Assembly (NCBI GenBank): GCA_002433805.1
Contig: DJIW01000143.1
Location: 1-28,153, forward strand
From: Competibacteraceae bacterium UBA6584
GTDB lineage: Bacteria > Pseudomonadota > Gammaproteobacteria > Competibacterales > Competibacteraceae
Length of the DNA stretch: 28,153 nt
Direction: 5' to 3'
The notes under the pieces are model-generated. The model made no database searches. It was not told the DNA's origin and was given only the letters and a program-made list of their open reading frames with translations. The translations under genes were made by a program, and so were the position numbers. Below are positions 1-8,432 of the stretch, piece after piece (position 1 is the stretch's first letter; the number at the start of each line of letters is the position of its first letter).

Positions 1-201
1 TTTCTTTCCAGGGTGGCATCGTGGTGTCCTCCGCTAGTAGTAGCAGCGGTCAAAGAGTCCATCACCCCACACGGTCTGCAATAAATTCTGGTGTAGTCAT
101 ACTCTCTGTTCTTACTACTAAAGCAAACCGCTAGCTTGCATTCCTAAAGCTGTTGCTCGCCTTCAATAACACTCTCATTCAAAGCCTATCGACCAATGAT
201 T
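1..201. other. Non-coding flank, no gene seen
   Basis: This stretch lies downstream of the FimV-like gene. It is visibly richer in A and T than the rest of the window and is broken by stops in all frames, with only very short open frames. A short imperfect hairpin (CCGCT at 31-35 with AGCGG at 45-49) is visible but has no U-tract. I see no tRNA-like fold or promoter of convincing quality. Confidence 0.5.
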
Positions 202-2505
202 TTAATTGGCAATAGTCGGAGTAGATGAAACAGGAGATTGAATCTCAAGATTCTTACGTTGTTCCAACAACTGTTTTGCCTCCTTGGACCCCGTGTGTTT
301 CACGATCTCCGCCAAACCAGGGATCCGTAAGACCGCCCCTACTTTCATTTGATCCATACCCGATTTAGCAAACGCTTTGGGATTTTCCAGAAACAACGCG
401 CGCATCATCGCGTCTTTGCTAATACTCGGATCAGGCCGTACCCGAGCGGCAATTTCCCAAAGGCGCTCGTTAGCGGTCACGGGACCGTAGATTTTGCCAA
501 TTTTATCATTTTTATCAATATTTTGCGTTGCTTTGGCGTCGGTGTTGGCCGATAAGATAATCGAAGCGCTATCGACGGGTCTAACGGTTTTGAAAGCGAG
601 CGCCCTTCGCGGCTCAGAGGCAACGAGCGAGAAGGTGATGGGCTTACGATCTGTTCGAGCCTCGGACAGATTCTGATCTTCAGCGATGATCGCTTCAGGA
701 GCAATTTGGATCGGCAGCGCAAACGCGGGGATCTTCATCGCCGAAGCCAACACCGCCGAGGTGGCTGAGAACATTAGCGGAGTCGCCGAGACCGGTTCTA
801 ACAGCGGCGAGGCTATTACGGATTGAACCGTTTCAGCCGAAGCGCTCGACGGAACTTTCGGACGCTTTGACGTTTCGATGGTCCCGACCGACGAGGACGT
901 TTTTTCTTTCTTGGCAGGTTCGACAGTCGCATCGGCCGGTAGTTGGCTGGTTTTTTCGCTGACTGTCGGCCCAGGCATGAGCAAGGTCGCATAATAAGGT
1001 TCGGCGGCCGACGGACCAAGCGTCGATCCGGCCGCCAGCGCCATCCCTTCGACGGGCATGGGCTCAAGGGACGGCGGCGGCGGTAACGGATAGGTTTTCA
1101 GGCCATCAACCTCCACCTGAAGCAACTCTATCCGATCCTCTGATTTGGTCGGTGGCGCTTCGCTGGCGGGCGGCGCGGGCGGCTTGCCGTCCGCCAACCG
1201 TCTGGCGGCGGCGGAACCGCCGAAATCGGCAATTTCCCGCAAGGTCGGGACGCGCAGAGTCGAGCCCGCAATCAAGCCGCCGACGCCCGCCTTGGAAAAC
1301 GCTTTCGGATTAGCCTTATGCAAGGCTTTCATCATCTGCTCGGGCGTAATGCCAGGATCGGGATTGAGTTTCAGGGCAATGTTCCATAACCGCTCACCCG
1401 GTTCGACCGGCCCGTATCTATCTCCCGCTTTATACTGCTTGACTTGAGCGGGCGCTGAACTCGTTGCTCCCGCTGTTTCCACCGATGGTGCCGGGGCTGC
1501 CAGGGCGGCTTGGGCTTCTTCAGCCGTTTCCGTAACGACTTGCGCGGTTGGTTCTGGAATCGGAACCACGGGGACTGACGTCGCTGGCGGCACCGGTGCC
1601 GCCGCCACTGGCGTAGGCTCCGCCTTAGGCAGCGGATTGGGCGCGGGGGCAGCAATCGGCGTTGGAGCCGCTTGCACTGGCGGCGCGGCTTCTGGCTTCG
1701 AAACCGTTGCTACCGCTGGCGGTAGCGGCGGATTGGGCGCTGGGGTAGCAATCGGCGTTGGAGCCGCTTGCACCGGCGGCGCGGCTCCTGGCTTCGAAAC
1801 CGCTGCCACCGCTGGCGTTGGCGCCGGAGTTGGAGCGGGTGTCGGGGTCGGAACCGCCGCCACGGGCGCTACCGTCGGTGCTGACGTTGGCGGGACCGAA
1901 GCGGACGGCAAAGCTGACGCCACTGGTTCCACAGCCTTCTTCGGGGCGGGGGCGGAGCCGGCATCGACAACCGCCGGCGGAGTTGGAGCCGGACTGGTTG
2001 CCTGAGCTGATTTCGGACCTTCTGAAACCGCGGCGGGCGGCGCGGCGGCGGCGACAGCGGGGGCTTCGTCCAAAATCGTCTTGGTGCGGTCGCCGGGCTG
2101 TTTGGCCAAGCGCTTTACCGGATCGAGGAATACAGTAAACTCACGATACGTCTTTCCGCGCGGCCAACCGAATTCTAACAACAAACCGATGGACGGTTCG
2201 CGCACGGGCTGGATCGAGACAATCTTGACGTAAACGTCCCCCTCCGGATTGTATTCAATTGAGAAAACCAGTTTGCTCAACAGCGCGGTTCGCTCGAGGT
2301 TGAATTCTTTGAACATCGGCGGCGGCGCCAATTTGATGGAGATTTTCTCCAAATCCTCGGGTTTTAAGCCAGGCAAAGGAATTCTGGCGTCGAACAACTG
2401 ATTTAAGGAGGAATTGACTTGGATTTCGCCGATCTCCAAAGCCAGGGCGCAGGTGGGCCCCAGCGCCAGCAGAATCAGCCATCCGCGAAACAATTTGCGG
2501 AACAT
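202..2505 (-). CDS. FimV-family secreted protein with two LysM-like modules
   Basis: A 767-residue envelope protein. Residues 1-22 form a signal peptide (FRKLFRGW, then a hydrophobic core, ending CALA). The next ~110 residues match the FimV/HubP N-terminal domain (IGEIQVNSSLNQLFDARIPL). A long Ala/Pro/Val-rich low-complexity linker follows. Two LysM-like modules, each beginning YGPV and containing ERLW and NPKAF, lie near residues 359-426 and 669-731. FimV/HubP proteins are usually longer, with one such module, a transmembrane helix and a cytoplasmic C-terminal TPR-like region. Here the protein ends soon after the second module and no later transmembrane helix is visible, so it is probably periplasmic or peptidoglycan-associated. 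The start at 2505 was chosen because GAGGA sits 7 nt upstream and the signal peptide begins there. It diverges from the acyl ligase fusion at 2653. A role in polar or peptidoglycan organisation is inferred from the family only. Confidence 0.85.
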   Translation of the reverse strand: MFRKLFRGWLILLALGPTCALALEIGEIQVNSSLNQLFDARIPLPGLKPEDLEKISIKLAPPPMFKEFNLERTALLSKLVFSIEYNPEGDVYVKIVSIQPVREPSIGLLLEFGWPRGKTYREFTVFLDPVKRLAKQPGDRTKTILDEAPAVAAAAPPAAVSEGPKSAQATSPAPTPPAVVDAGSAPAPKKAVEPVASALPSASVPPTSAPTVAPVAAVPTPTPAPTPAPTPAVAAVSKPGAAPPVQAAPTPIATPAPNPPLPPAVATVSKPEAAPPVQAAPTPIAAPAPNPLPKAEPTPVAAAPVPPATSVPVVPIPEPTAQVVTETAEEAQAALAAPAPSVETAGATSSAPAQVKQYKAGDRYGPVEPGERLWNIALKLNPDPGITPEQMMKALHKANPKAFSKAGVGGLIAGSTLRVPTLREIADFGGSAAARRLADGKPPAPPASEAPPTKSEDRIELLQVEVDGLKTYPLPPPPSLEPMPVEGMALAAGSTLGPSAAEPYYATLLMPGPTVSEKTSQLPADATVEPAKKEKTSSSVGTIETSKRPKVPSSASAETVQSVIASPLLEPVSATPLMFSATSAVLASAMKIPAFALPIQIAPEAIIAEDQNLSEARTDRKPITFSLVASEPRRALAFKTVRPVDSASIILSANTDAKATQNIDKNDKIGKIYGPVTANERLWEIAARVRPDPSISKDAMMRALFLENPKAFAKSGMDQMKVGAVLRIPGLAEIVKHTGSKEAKQLLEQRKNLEIQSPVSSTPTIAN
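1634..1825 (-). repeat. 96-nt tandem duplication inside the FimV-like linker
   Basis: Two adjacent 96-nt units (1634-1729 and 1730-1825) are nearly identical and encode about 32 residues each, of the type SKPxAAPPVQAAPTPIA. They lie in frame within the Pro/Ala-rich linker, so the linker length can change by whole repeat units without a frameshift. Few third-position changes separate the copies, which points to a fairly recent duplication. Confidence 0.8.
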
Positions 2506-2652
2506 GAACGAATCCTCACGATCGGGAAGCGGCTTCGGAAACGATCCTACGCCAGCCGCTTTGGCATTGCGCAATTTTAGAATGACAAGCGCTCACTGAC
2601 GACACTCAAACGTGGCCCGCGCCTGCAATCTCCATTTCACCAGACGACTCTC

Positions 2653-5541
2653 ATGCTCGAAGATGATGGACTACCGGCTCTCGCAACAACGGTTGCAAAT
2701 TCCGCTGGCGATGAGGACGCTCAAAACCGGTTGCTGGCCCTGCTGCGCGAATTGCTGCTCGAAACCCATCAATCGGCGCGAGCGGCCGCGCTGCTGGGCT
2801 TAGACAGCCATTTGGATCGGGATTTGGGTTTAGACAGCCTATCGCGCACCGAATTATTGCGCCGCATCGAACGCTCGTTTCAGATCGCCTCAGACCAACG
2901 GCTGTTGGTGGCCGAAACGCCGCGCGCGTTGTTGAGCCTGATCTTACAGGCCAAAGGCCAACCTATCCCATTACCCGCCGACGCCGAAGCATCAGGCCGA
3001 CCGATCAACCTCCCAACCCTCTCCGATGAACCGTCCAGCCTAGGAACGCCGGAACGCGCGACAACTTTACTCGATATGCTGGACTGGCACGTCCAGCGCC
3101 ACCCCGACCGAACAGCGATTCAAATACTCGGCGATGACGGCCGCGTCGAGGCCGCTTTCACCTACGGCAGCCTGCAACAGAGCGCGGCGGCGGTGGCCGC
3201 CGGGCTGCGGGAACGCGGCGTGCAACCGCTGCAAACCGTCGCCATCATGCTGCCGACCGGCAGCGACTATTTCCTCAGTTTCTTCGGCATTTTACTCGCC
3301 GGCGGCGTGCCGGTGCCGATTTACCCCCCGGTCCGACCTTCGCAAATCGAGGAACACCTGCGCCGTCACGCGCGGCTCCTGGACAATGCCCAAACCGTGG
3401 CGCTGATTACCGTTCCCGAAGCCAAACTCGTCGCGCGCCTGCTGCAAACGCAGGTCGAGACCTTGCGTCACGTCGCGACCGTGGCGGAACTCCAGCAGTC
3501 GCCGACCGCCTGGACTCCCCTTGCGGTTCGCGATCGGGATTTGGCTTTTTTGCAATACACCTCGGGCAGCACGGGCAATCCCAAAGGCGTCATGCTCAGT
3601 CACCTCAACCTGCTGGCCAACCTGCGCGCCATGGGCCAACGGGTGATGGCCAGCTCCAGCGATGTGTTCGTCAGTTGGTTGCCACTTTATCACGACATGG
3701 GCTTGATCGGGGCTTGCTTGGGCGGCTTGTATCATGCTTTTCCCTTGGTCGTCATGTCGCCGCTCAGTTTTCTCGCCCGGCCGGTCGGCTGGCTGCGCGC
3801 GATCCACCGCTATCGCGGCACGCTGTCGGCCGCGCCCAATTTTGCGTTCGAACTGTGCGCGCGCACGATCCAGGATCACGAATTGGAGGGTCTGGATCTC
3901 AGCTCCTTGCGGATGCTTTGCAACGGCGCCGAACCGGTCAATCCAGGAACGATAGAACGCTTCAGCGCCCGATTCAGGCCCTACGGCTTCCGGCCGGAAG
4001 CGCTCGCCCCGGTCTACGGCCTGGCTGAATGCTCGGTAGGGTTAGCCTTGCCGTCTCCGGGACGAAATCCGGTCTTCGACTGCATCCAACGCGATGCCTT
4101 TATCGCCGACGGCTTCGCTTTACCGGCTTTAGCCGACGATTTGACGGCCGCGCTGCGGTTTCCAGCGTGCGGCCAACCGCTTTCGGGACACGAAATCCGG
4201 ATCGTGGACGAACGCGGCCGGGAACTGCCGGAACGGCGCGAGGGCCGACTGGAATTCAGGGGGCCCTCGGCGACCGACGGCTATTACCGCAACCCCGACG
4301 CGACCCGCGCCCTGTTTCCGCACGGCGATGCCTGGCTGGATTCCGGAGACCATGCTTACCTGGCTGGAGGCGATGTCTACCTGACCGGCCGGGCCAAGGA
4401 TTTGATCATTCGCGGCGGCCGGAATCTGTATCCCTACGAGTTGGAGCACGCCGTGGGCGAAATTTCGGGGATTCGCAAGGGCTGCGTGGCCGCGTTCGCC
4501 AGCCCCGACCCCGCCACCGGCAGCGAACGTTTGGTGGTGGTCGCGGAAACCCGCGCTACTCAACCGGATGTTTTAGTCACCCTGCGCCAACATATTCAAA
4601 GCGCCAGCGTCGATTTGTTGGGCGCGCCGCCCGATGACGTGGTGCTCGCCCCGCCGCATTCGGTCTTGAAAACCTCCAGCGGCAAAATCCGCCGGGCGGC
4701 CGTGCGGGAATTGTACGAAAAAAAGTTGCTGGGACGCGGCGGGCGGGCGCTTTGGCTGCAACTTGCCCGAATTGCGCTTGGCGGCGCGCGCGCTCAGGCG
4801 AGGCGGCTATGGCGCAAGACCGGCGACGGGCTGTATGCCGCCTATGCCTGGATGCTGTTCGGACTGCTGGTTCCTGGAACTTGGCTCGGCGTCATGATCC
4901 TTCCCCGACCCCAATGGCGCTGGCGGTTCACTCGTCGCGCGGCCTTGCTGTTGGCCCGCTTGACCGGAACCGGGTTGGTCGTGCGCGGTCTGGAGCACCT
5001 GCCGCCCGGACCGTGCATCCTGATCGCCAACCATGCCAGTTACCTGGATGCCTATATTTTGCTAGCGGCGCTCCCGCGCCCGTTTCACTTCGTCGCCAAG
5101 CGGGAATTACTGAGCAATCCCTGGGTCGGAAAACCCTTGGCCCGGATCGGCACGCTGTTCGTGGAGCGTTTCGATTGGCAGCGCAGCGCCACCGAAGCCG
5201 CCGAAATCGTCACGGCGGCTCAAAACGGAAAATCCTTGGCTTTCTTCCCGGAAGGCACCTTCACCCGCATGCCCGGCCTGCTCCCCTTTCGGATGGGGGC
5301 GTTCGTGGCGGCGGCGCAAGCGGGAACGCCAGTGACGCCGACCATCATTCGCGGCGCGCGTTCGATATTGCGGGCCGGGTCCTGGTTCCCGCGCCGGGGC
5401 GCTTTAGAGGTCATCGTCGAGACTCCCATCGCGCCGGACGGCGATGACTGGACGGCCGTGGTGCGTCTGAAGGAAGCCGCTCGCGCGGTGGTTCTCAACG
5501 GCTGCGGCGAACCCGACTTGCGCGATTCCCCCCCGCCATGA
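2653..5541 (+). CDS. ACP - fatty-acyl-AMP ligase - PlsC acyltransferase fusion
   Basis: A 962-residue three-domain protein. Residues ~20-95 are an acyl carrier domain with the phosphopantetheine site GLDSL (Ser62). Residues ~130-700 are an AMP-forming ligase: YTSGSTGNPKG at 302-312, YHDMGLIG as in fatty-acyl-AMP ligases (FAAL), the GRAKDLIIRGG region, and the C-terminal catalytic lysine in SSGKIRR (Lys678). After a hydrophobic stretch (~720-750) comes a PlsC/LPLAT domain with NHASYLD (793-799) and FPEGT (865-869). The expected activity is activation of a fatty acid as acyl-AMP, loading onto the attached ACP, and transfer to a lyso-lipid or other acceptor at the membrane. E. coli Aas joins an acyltransferase and a ligase in the opposite order and has no built-in ACP. 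No strong Shine-Dalgarno precedes ATG 2653, but the ACP fold requires a start near here. Acceptor and chain length are unknown. Confidence 0.88.
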   Translation: MLEDDGLPALATTVANSAGDEDAQNRLLALLRELLLETHQSARAAALLGLDSHLDRDLGLDSLSRTELLRRIERSFQIASDQRLLVAETPRALLSLILQAKGQPIPLPADAEASGRPINLPTLSDEPSSLGTPERATTLLDMLDWHVQRHPDRTAIQILGDDGRVEAAFTYGSLQQSAAAVAAGLRERGVQPLQTVAIMLPTGSDYFLSFFGILLAGGVPVPIYPPVRPSQIEEHLRRHARLLDNAQTVALITVPEAKLVARLLQTQVETLRHVATVAELQQSPTAWTPLAVRDRDLAFLQYTSGSTGNPKGVMLSHLNLLANLRAMGQRVMASSSDVFVSWLPLYHDMGLIGACLGGLYHAFPLVVMSPLSFLARPVGWLRAIHRYRGTLSAAPNFAFELCARTIQDHELEGLDLSSLRMLCNGAEPVNPGTIERFSARFRPYGFRPEALAPVYGLAECSVGLALPSPGRNPVFDCIQRDAFIADGFALPALADDLTAALRFPACGQPLSGHEIRIVDERGRELPERREGRLEFRGPSATDGYYRNPDATRALFPHGDAWLDSGDHAYLAGGDVYLTGRAKDLIIRGGRNLYPYELEHAVGEISGIRKGCVAAFASPDPATGSERLVVVAETRATQPDVLVTLRQHIQSASVDLLGAPPDDVVLAPPHSVLKTSSGKIRRAAVRELYEKKLLGRGGRALWLQLARIALGGARAQARRLWRKTGDGLYAAYAWMLFGLLVPGTWLGVMILPRPQWRWRFTRRAALLLARLTGTGLVVRGLEHLPPGPCILIANHASYLDAYILLAALPRPFHFVAKRELLSNPWVGKPLARIGTLFVERFDWQRSATEAAEIVTAAQNGKSLAFFPEGTFTRMPGLLPFRMGAFVAAAQAGTPVTPTIIRGARSILRAGSWFPRRGALEVIVETPIAPDGDDWTAVVRLKEAARAVVLNGCGEPDLRDSPPP

Positions 5542-5623
5542 TCCTGGCCTGACCGGTCTCGACTCATCTTCAAAGCGCCATCCCCTCGGCGCTGTTGTCG
5601 TCAAAACGCATAACCGTTCTAAC

Positions 5624-5645
5624 AACGGCGGCAACCGCCGTTTCT
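5624..5645 (+). terminator. Intrinsic terminator hairpin after the acyl ligase fusion
   Basis: A perfect 8-bp stem, AACGGCGG (5624-5631) with CCGCCGTT (5635-5642), closes a CAA loop and is followed by a short T-rich tail (TTTCT counting the stem end). It lies 83 nt after the stop codon at 5541. The U-tract is short, so termination may be partial. Confidence 0.55.
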
Positions 5646-5768
5646 CCGGCTGCTTCATTGATCACACCCGCCATGCATCTCGAAGCACTAATACTGCCTT
5701 AATCGAATCTATTTTATTACACCTATTAGAAAAACAGCGTTGAATTACAACCACATCTATTGACTTAA

Positions 5769-5784
5769 TGGAGCGCAAATTGCA
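5769..5784 (+). promoter_or_regulatory. Sigma-54 (-24/-12) promoter candidate
   Basis: TGGAGCGCAAATTGCA fits the RpoN consensus TGGCACR-N4-TTGCW. The invariant GG (5770-5771) and GC (5782-5783) are exactly 12 nt apart from G to G, with TTGCA intact and only the CA of GGCAC changed. Transcription would begin near 5795, giving a leader of about 90 nt before ATG 5887. Sigma-54 promoters need an enhancer-binding activator; no clear upstream dyad was identified. Confidence 0.55.
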
Positions 5785-5886
5785 TCTTATTTTTTATACT
5801 GTTCTGAAGACGGAAAATCGGCGCTGTCGCTAAAGTCTTTATTGCAACAACGTTTTCTCAAAATCGACTGTTAGAAAGGTAAGAGC

Positions 5887-7179
5887 ATGAAAAAAAACGA
5901 TAACGCATTACAAAAGCAAGGTAGAACCGCTCGCGGTTCCGTTCGATTTGGACTTTGCGGTTTATCCTTGGCGCTGTTGACCGCGCTAGCGGCCGCGCCC
6001 GCTGTTCAAGCACAAGAACCCGGAGTGACGCCGACCGCCATTCGGGTCGGGTCGGTTCTGGATTTAGAGGGCGAATCCAAGATGCGCGGCCGCGCCATCA
6101 AAGCGGGACTCGAAACCGCGTTGAAGAACGAGAAAGTTCAGGGCCACGCCATCGAATATCTCGCCCTAAACGACTCCTTCAATCCGAAGACCGCCGTCGA
6201 AGCCACCCAGCAGCTTGTCGATCAAGGCGCTTTTGCGATGCTGGGCAACACCGGCGGACCTTCGGTCAAGGCGGCCTTACCTTTGTTGGCGGAAAATAAA
6301 ATCCCCGCTGTCGGGTTTCCGATCGGCGTGGATTTTTTGCGCAACGGCAAAGGCGACATCATCAACTTGCGCGCCAGCTTCGCTCAGGAAGCAGCCTTGG
6401 TGCTGGACGCCGCGTTGAACTCCGGCGTCAAACCTCAGGAAATTTGCGCCTACTTACCCAATGACGCCGGCGGAATCTCGAATCTGAAGGCGCTTGCCAA
6501 AATACTCGCCAAACAGCCCAACATGGCTGATACCGTCAGCAAGCTGGAACAAATCATCGCGATGCCCGGAGAAGAACCCAACCGCAACGGCGTCGGCCCG
6601 GTCGGCTTTTTCACCCGCCATACCCAAATGCAGGCGCGGCCGGGCTATGACTCGCTGAAACAATGGGAGAAAACCGCCAACACGCGCTGCAAGCTGGTCA
6701 TGACCGTGGGGGGAACCAACCTTCCGCTGGCCAATTTCATCAGCTACTCTCGCTACAAGGGCGAGACCTGGCCGGTCAGCGTCACCTCGCAAGTTGAAGT
6801 GACGACTTTCAAGGATGATCTAAAGAAGAATAGGGTCCTCGATAGGATCGTGTTGACTCAAGCGGTGCCCGCCTTGGACTCCTCGCTCCCCATCGTGGAG
6901 GAAGCGCGGAAAGCTCTGGGCGATCGTTTCGACAGCTCGTCGTTGGAGGGTTACATGGTCGGCAAGATGTTTGTGACTATCCTGCGCAACGTCAAGGGCG
7001 AAATCACTCGAGCCAGCTTCCTCGACGCCGCGCGCGGTCGGAGCTTCGATCTGGGCGGCCTGCCGCTGGATTTCACCAACGACAATCAGGGTTCCGATTT
7101 CGTACAACTGCTTGCGCTAGAAGATGGAGCCTTCAAACCGAAGACCTCCCAACAACTTCAACAGCTATTCAAAAAATAG
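5887..7179 (+). CDS. ABC transporter substrate-binding protein, branched-chain amino-acid type
   Basis: A 430-residue periplasmic binding protein. Residues 1-42 are a long signal peptide (a basic N-terminus, then a hydrophobic run ending AVQA). The mature part starts with the type-1 binding-protein pattern TAIRVGSVLDLEG, then FNPKTAVEATQQLV and FAMLGNTGGPS, typical of LivJ/Peripla_BP_6 proteins. The ligand cannot be read from sequence; amino acids, amides, urea or aromatic acids are all possible. No permease or ATPase genes of this family lie beside it, so it is an orphan here, either serving a transporter elsewhere or acting as the sensor part of another system. The sigma-54 promoter match upstream would suit a nitrogen-linked ligand, but this is inference. 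The start ATG has AAAGG about 9 nt upstream. Confidence 0.85.
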   Translation: MKKNDNALQKQGRTARGSVRFGLCGLSLALLTALAAAPAVQAQEPGVTPTAIRVGSVLDLEGESKMRGRAIKAGLETALKNEKVQGHAIEYLALNDSFNPKTAVEATQQLVDQGAFAMLGNTGGPSVKAALPLLAENKIPAVGFPIGVDFLRNGKGDIINLRASFAQEAALVLDAALNSGVKPQEICAYLPNDAGGISNLKALAKILAKQPNMADTVSKLEQIIAMPGEEPNRNGVGPVGFFTRHTQMQARPGYDSLKQWEKTANTRCKLVMTVGGTNLPLANFISYSRYKGETWPVSVTSQVEVTTFKDDLKKNRVLDRIVLTQAVPALDSSLPIVEEARKALGDRFDSSSLEGYMVGKMFVTILRNVKGEITRASFLDAARGRSFDLGGLPLDFTNDNQGSDFVQLLALEDGAFKPKTSQQLQQLFKK

Positions 7180-7205
7180 CGCTGCTCTAGCGGCATTGTC
7201 CCGCC

Positions 7206-7229
7206 TGACGCCGCCTGATGGTGGCGTCA
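7206..7229 (+). terminator. GC-rich hairpin after the binding-protein gene
   Basis: TGACGCCGCC (7206-7215) pairs with GGTGGCGTCA (7220-7229) with one G-U pair and a TGAT loop. It lies 26 nt after the stop of the binding-protein gene. No T-run follows, so it may stabilise the 3' end or only attenuate transcription. The rest of 7180-7456 holds nothing I can support. Confidence 0.35.
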
Positions 7230-7456
7230 AGGCGCCCGAGGCTTGTTTGAAACGCCTTCTGTAACTCCTTGCGGCATGTCCGCCGCTCCTTTCGGTTGAC
7301 GGTTTGCCCTAGCCTATTTCGATCTCGATCAACGTCTCTGTACGATCCCATCTTGACAGCCTCTTCCATCACGTCAGCGAAATTTTCGCAAGCGGCTTGA
7401 CCATCTGCATCCCTTGAACTCGTCAACAAGATGCTCGAGCCGGACGACGACCACGC

Positions 7457-8344
7457 TTATAGGGCTTTCGGCCGAACCGCATCCTCACTTTCTGTCCTCG
7501 CTAAAATCCATGCCTCAAATACGCTCATAGCTTGAGTTAAACGGCGAGTGCCAAGCCGCGCCAACCAGTAATGTCCGGTCACCACCTTAACGTCCAAAGG
7601 GTTAACCAAAGCACGGGTTTGAAACTCTTGTTCGAACAAGCGTGTGGGCAGGAGCGCAACCCCCGCACCTTGAGCGGCGGCAGCGGCCAACACCAATGAC
7701 GAGTCGAACATGGAACCGGTTAATAACGGCGCGTCGATACCTGCCGCCTCGAACCAGCGCGGCCATTCGTCGGTGCGGTACGAACGCAGCAGCGATTCGC
7801 GGCCCAGGTCGGACGGTCTTTTGATTCGAGCGGCGATGGCGGGCGCGCAAGCGGGGGCTAACGGGGCCGACAAAAGGGGGATGACCTGGGTGCCATGCCA
7901 GCGCCCATCGCCGAAACGGATTGCCAGATCGAGGCCTTCACCGGCCAGATCGACCCGATTGTTATTGGAAAATAGCCGGAGATCGACAAGCGGATAGTGC
8001 TTGTGAAACTCTCCTAGCCGAGGCAACAGCCACCCCACCGCAAACGTTCCCACCACTCCCACCGACAGCACTTCCCGCCGCTGACCGGCACGGACTCTGT
8101 CCAATACGGCTGAAAAGTGCTCGAATGCTTCCGACAACATCGGCAGCAACGCCAGCCCCTCGTCCGTAAGCGCCAATCCGCGGGGAACTCGGCGAAACAA
8201 CCGCACTCCAAGCCGACCTTCCAGGTTCTTCACATGTTGGCTCACCGCAGCCTGGGTGAGATGCAGCTCGACAGCGGCCCGCGTGAAACTGAGGTGGCGC
8301 GCGGAGACTTCAAAAGCGCGTAGTGCGTTAAGAGGCAGATCCAT
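7457..8344 (-). CDS. ampR: LysR-type regulator, AmpR-like
   Basis: A 295-residue LysR-family activator. The N-terminus (NALRAFEVSARHLSFTRAAV, then LTQAAVSQHVKNLEGRLG) is the winged helix-turn-helix. The effector domain carries GVVGTFAVGWLLP, NNNRVDLAGEGLDLAIRFG, RSYRTDEWPRWFEAAG and FDSS, which line up with known AmpR proteins such as that of Citrobacter. AmpR proteins bind cell-wall fragments and UDP-MurNAc-pentapeptide and switch a neighbouring beta-lactamase gene on when peptidoglycan recycling is disturbed. It is transcribed divergently from the beta-lactamase gene at 8448, the classical arrangement, with a 103-nt shared control region. No good Shine-Dalgarno is seen before ATG 8344, which is common for regulators made at low level. 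Confidence in the family is high; muropeptide sensing is inferred from similarity. Confidence 0.88.
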   Translation of the reverse strand: MDLPLNALRAFEVSARHLSFTRAAVELHLTQAAVSQHVKNLEGRLGVRLFRRVPRGLALTDEGLALLPMLSEAFEHFSAVLDRVRAGQRREVLSVGVVGTFAVGWLLPRLGEFHKHYPLVDLRLFSNNNRVDLAGEGLDLAIRFGDGRWHGTQVIPLLSAPLAPACAPAIAARIKRPSDLGRESLLRSYRTDEWPRWFEAAGIDAPLLTGSMFDSSLVLAAAAAQGAGVALLPTRLFEQEFQTRALVNPLDVKVVTGHYWLARLGTRRLTQAMSVFEAWILARTESEDAVRPKAL

Positions 8345-8389
8345 GATGAAACCAAAGAATTTCTAGGGTCGAATACCACTTAATTTCGT

Positions 8390-8432
8390 TTGAGACCGTG
8401 ATGATACCCCCAATAAACTGGCGCGGTCTCAA
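8390..8432. promoter_or_regulatory. ampR-bla control region dyad
   Basis: A perfect 9-bp inverted repeat, TTGAGACCG (8390-8398) and CGGTCTCAA (8424-8432), lies in the divergent intergenic region. The left arm begins with TTGAGA, which could serve as a -35 box with AATAAA at 8412-8417 as a weak -10 for bla. If so, the dyad overlaps the promoter core rather than sitting upstream of the -35 as an activator site usually does. It is a candidate operator for the divergent LysR-type regulator. Confidence 0.45.

Larger units (their letters stand above)
5542..5886. other. AT-rich intergenic region with terminator and sigma-54 site
   Basis: These 345 nt contain no credible gene. The left end holds a terminator hairpin for the acyl ligase fusion (5624-5645). 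From about 5690 the composition turns AT-rich, and a sigma-54 type promoter lies at 5769-5784. A TATACT hexamer at 5795-5800 could be a sigma-70 -10 box, but no reasonable -35 is found 16-18 nt upstream. The ribosome-binding site of the next gene (AAAGG) is about 9 nt before ATG 5887. Confidence 0.6.

Noticed and set aside
1637..2138. Gly/Ala-rich plus-strand frames opposite the FimV-like linker
   Set aside because: They arise from the repetitive Pro/Ala codons on the other strand and have no start signals.
5760..5800. Sigma-70 promoter TTGACT (5760) with TATACT (5795)
   Set aside because: The spacing is 29 nt, far from 17; the sigma-54 reading of the same region is better.
7187..7429. 80-codon minus-strand reading frame after the binding-protein gene
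   Set aside because: No Shine-Dalgarno, no recognisable motif, and it overlaps the hairpin following the upstream gene; a chance frame is more likely.
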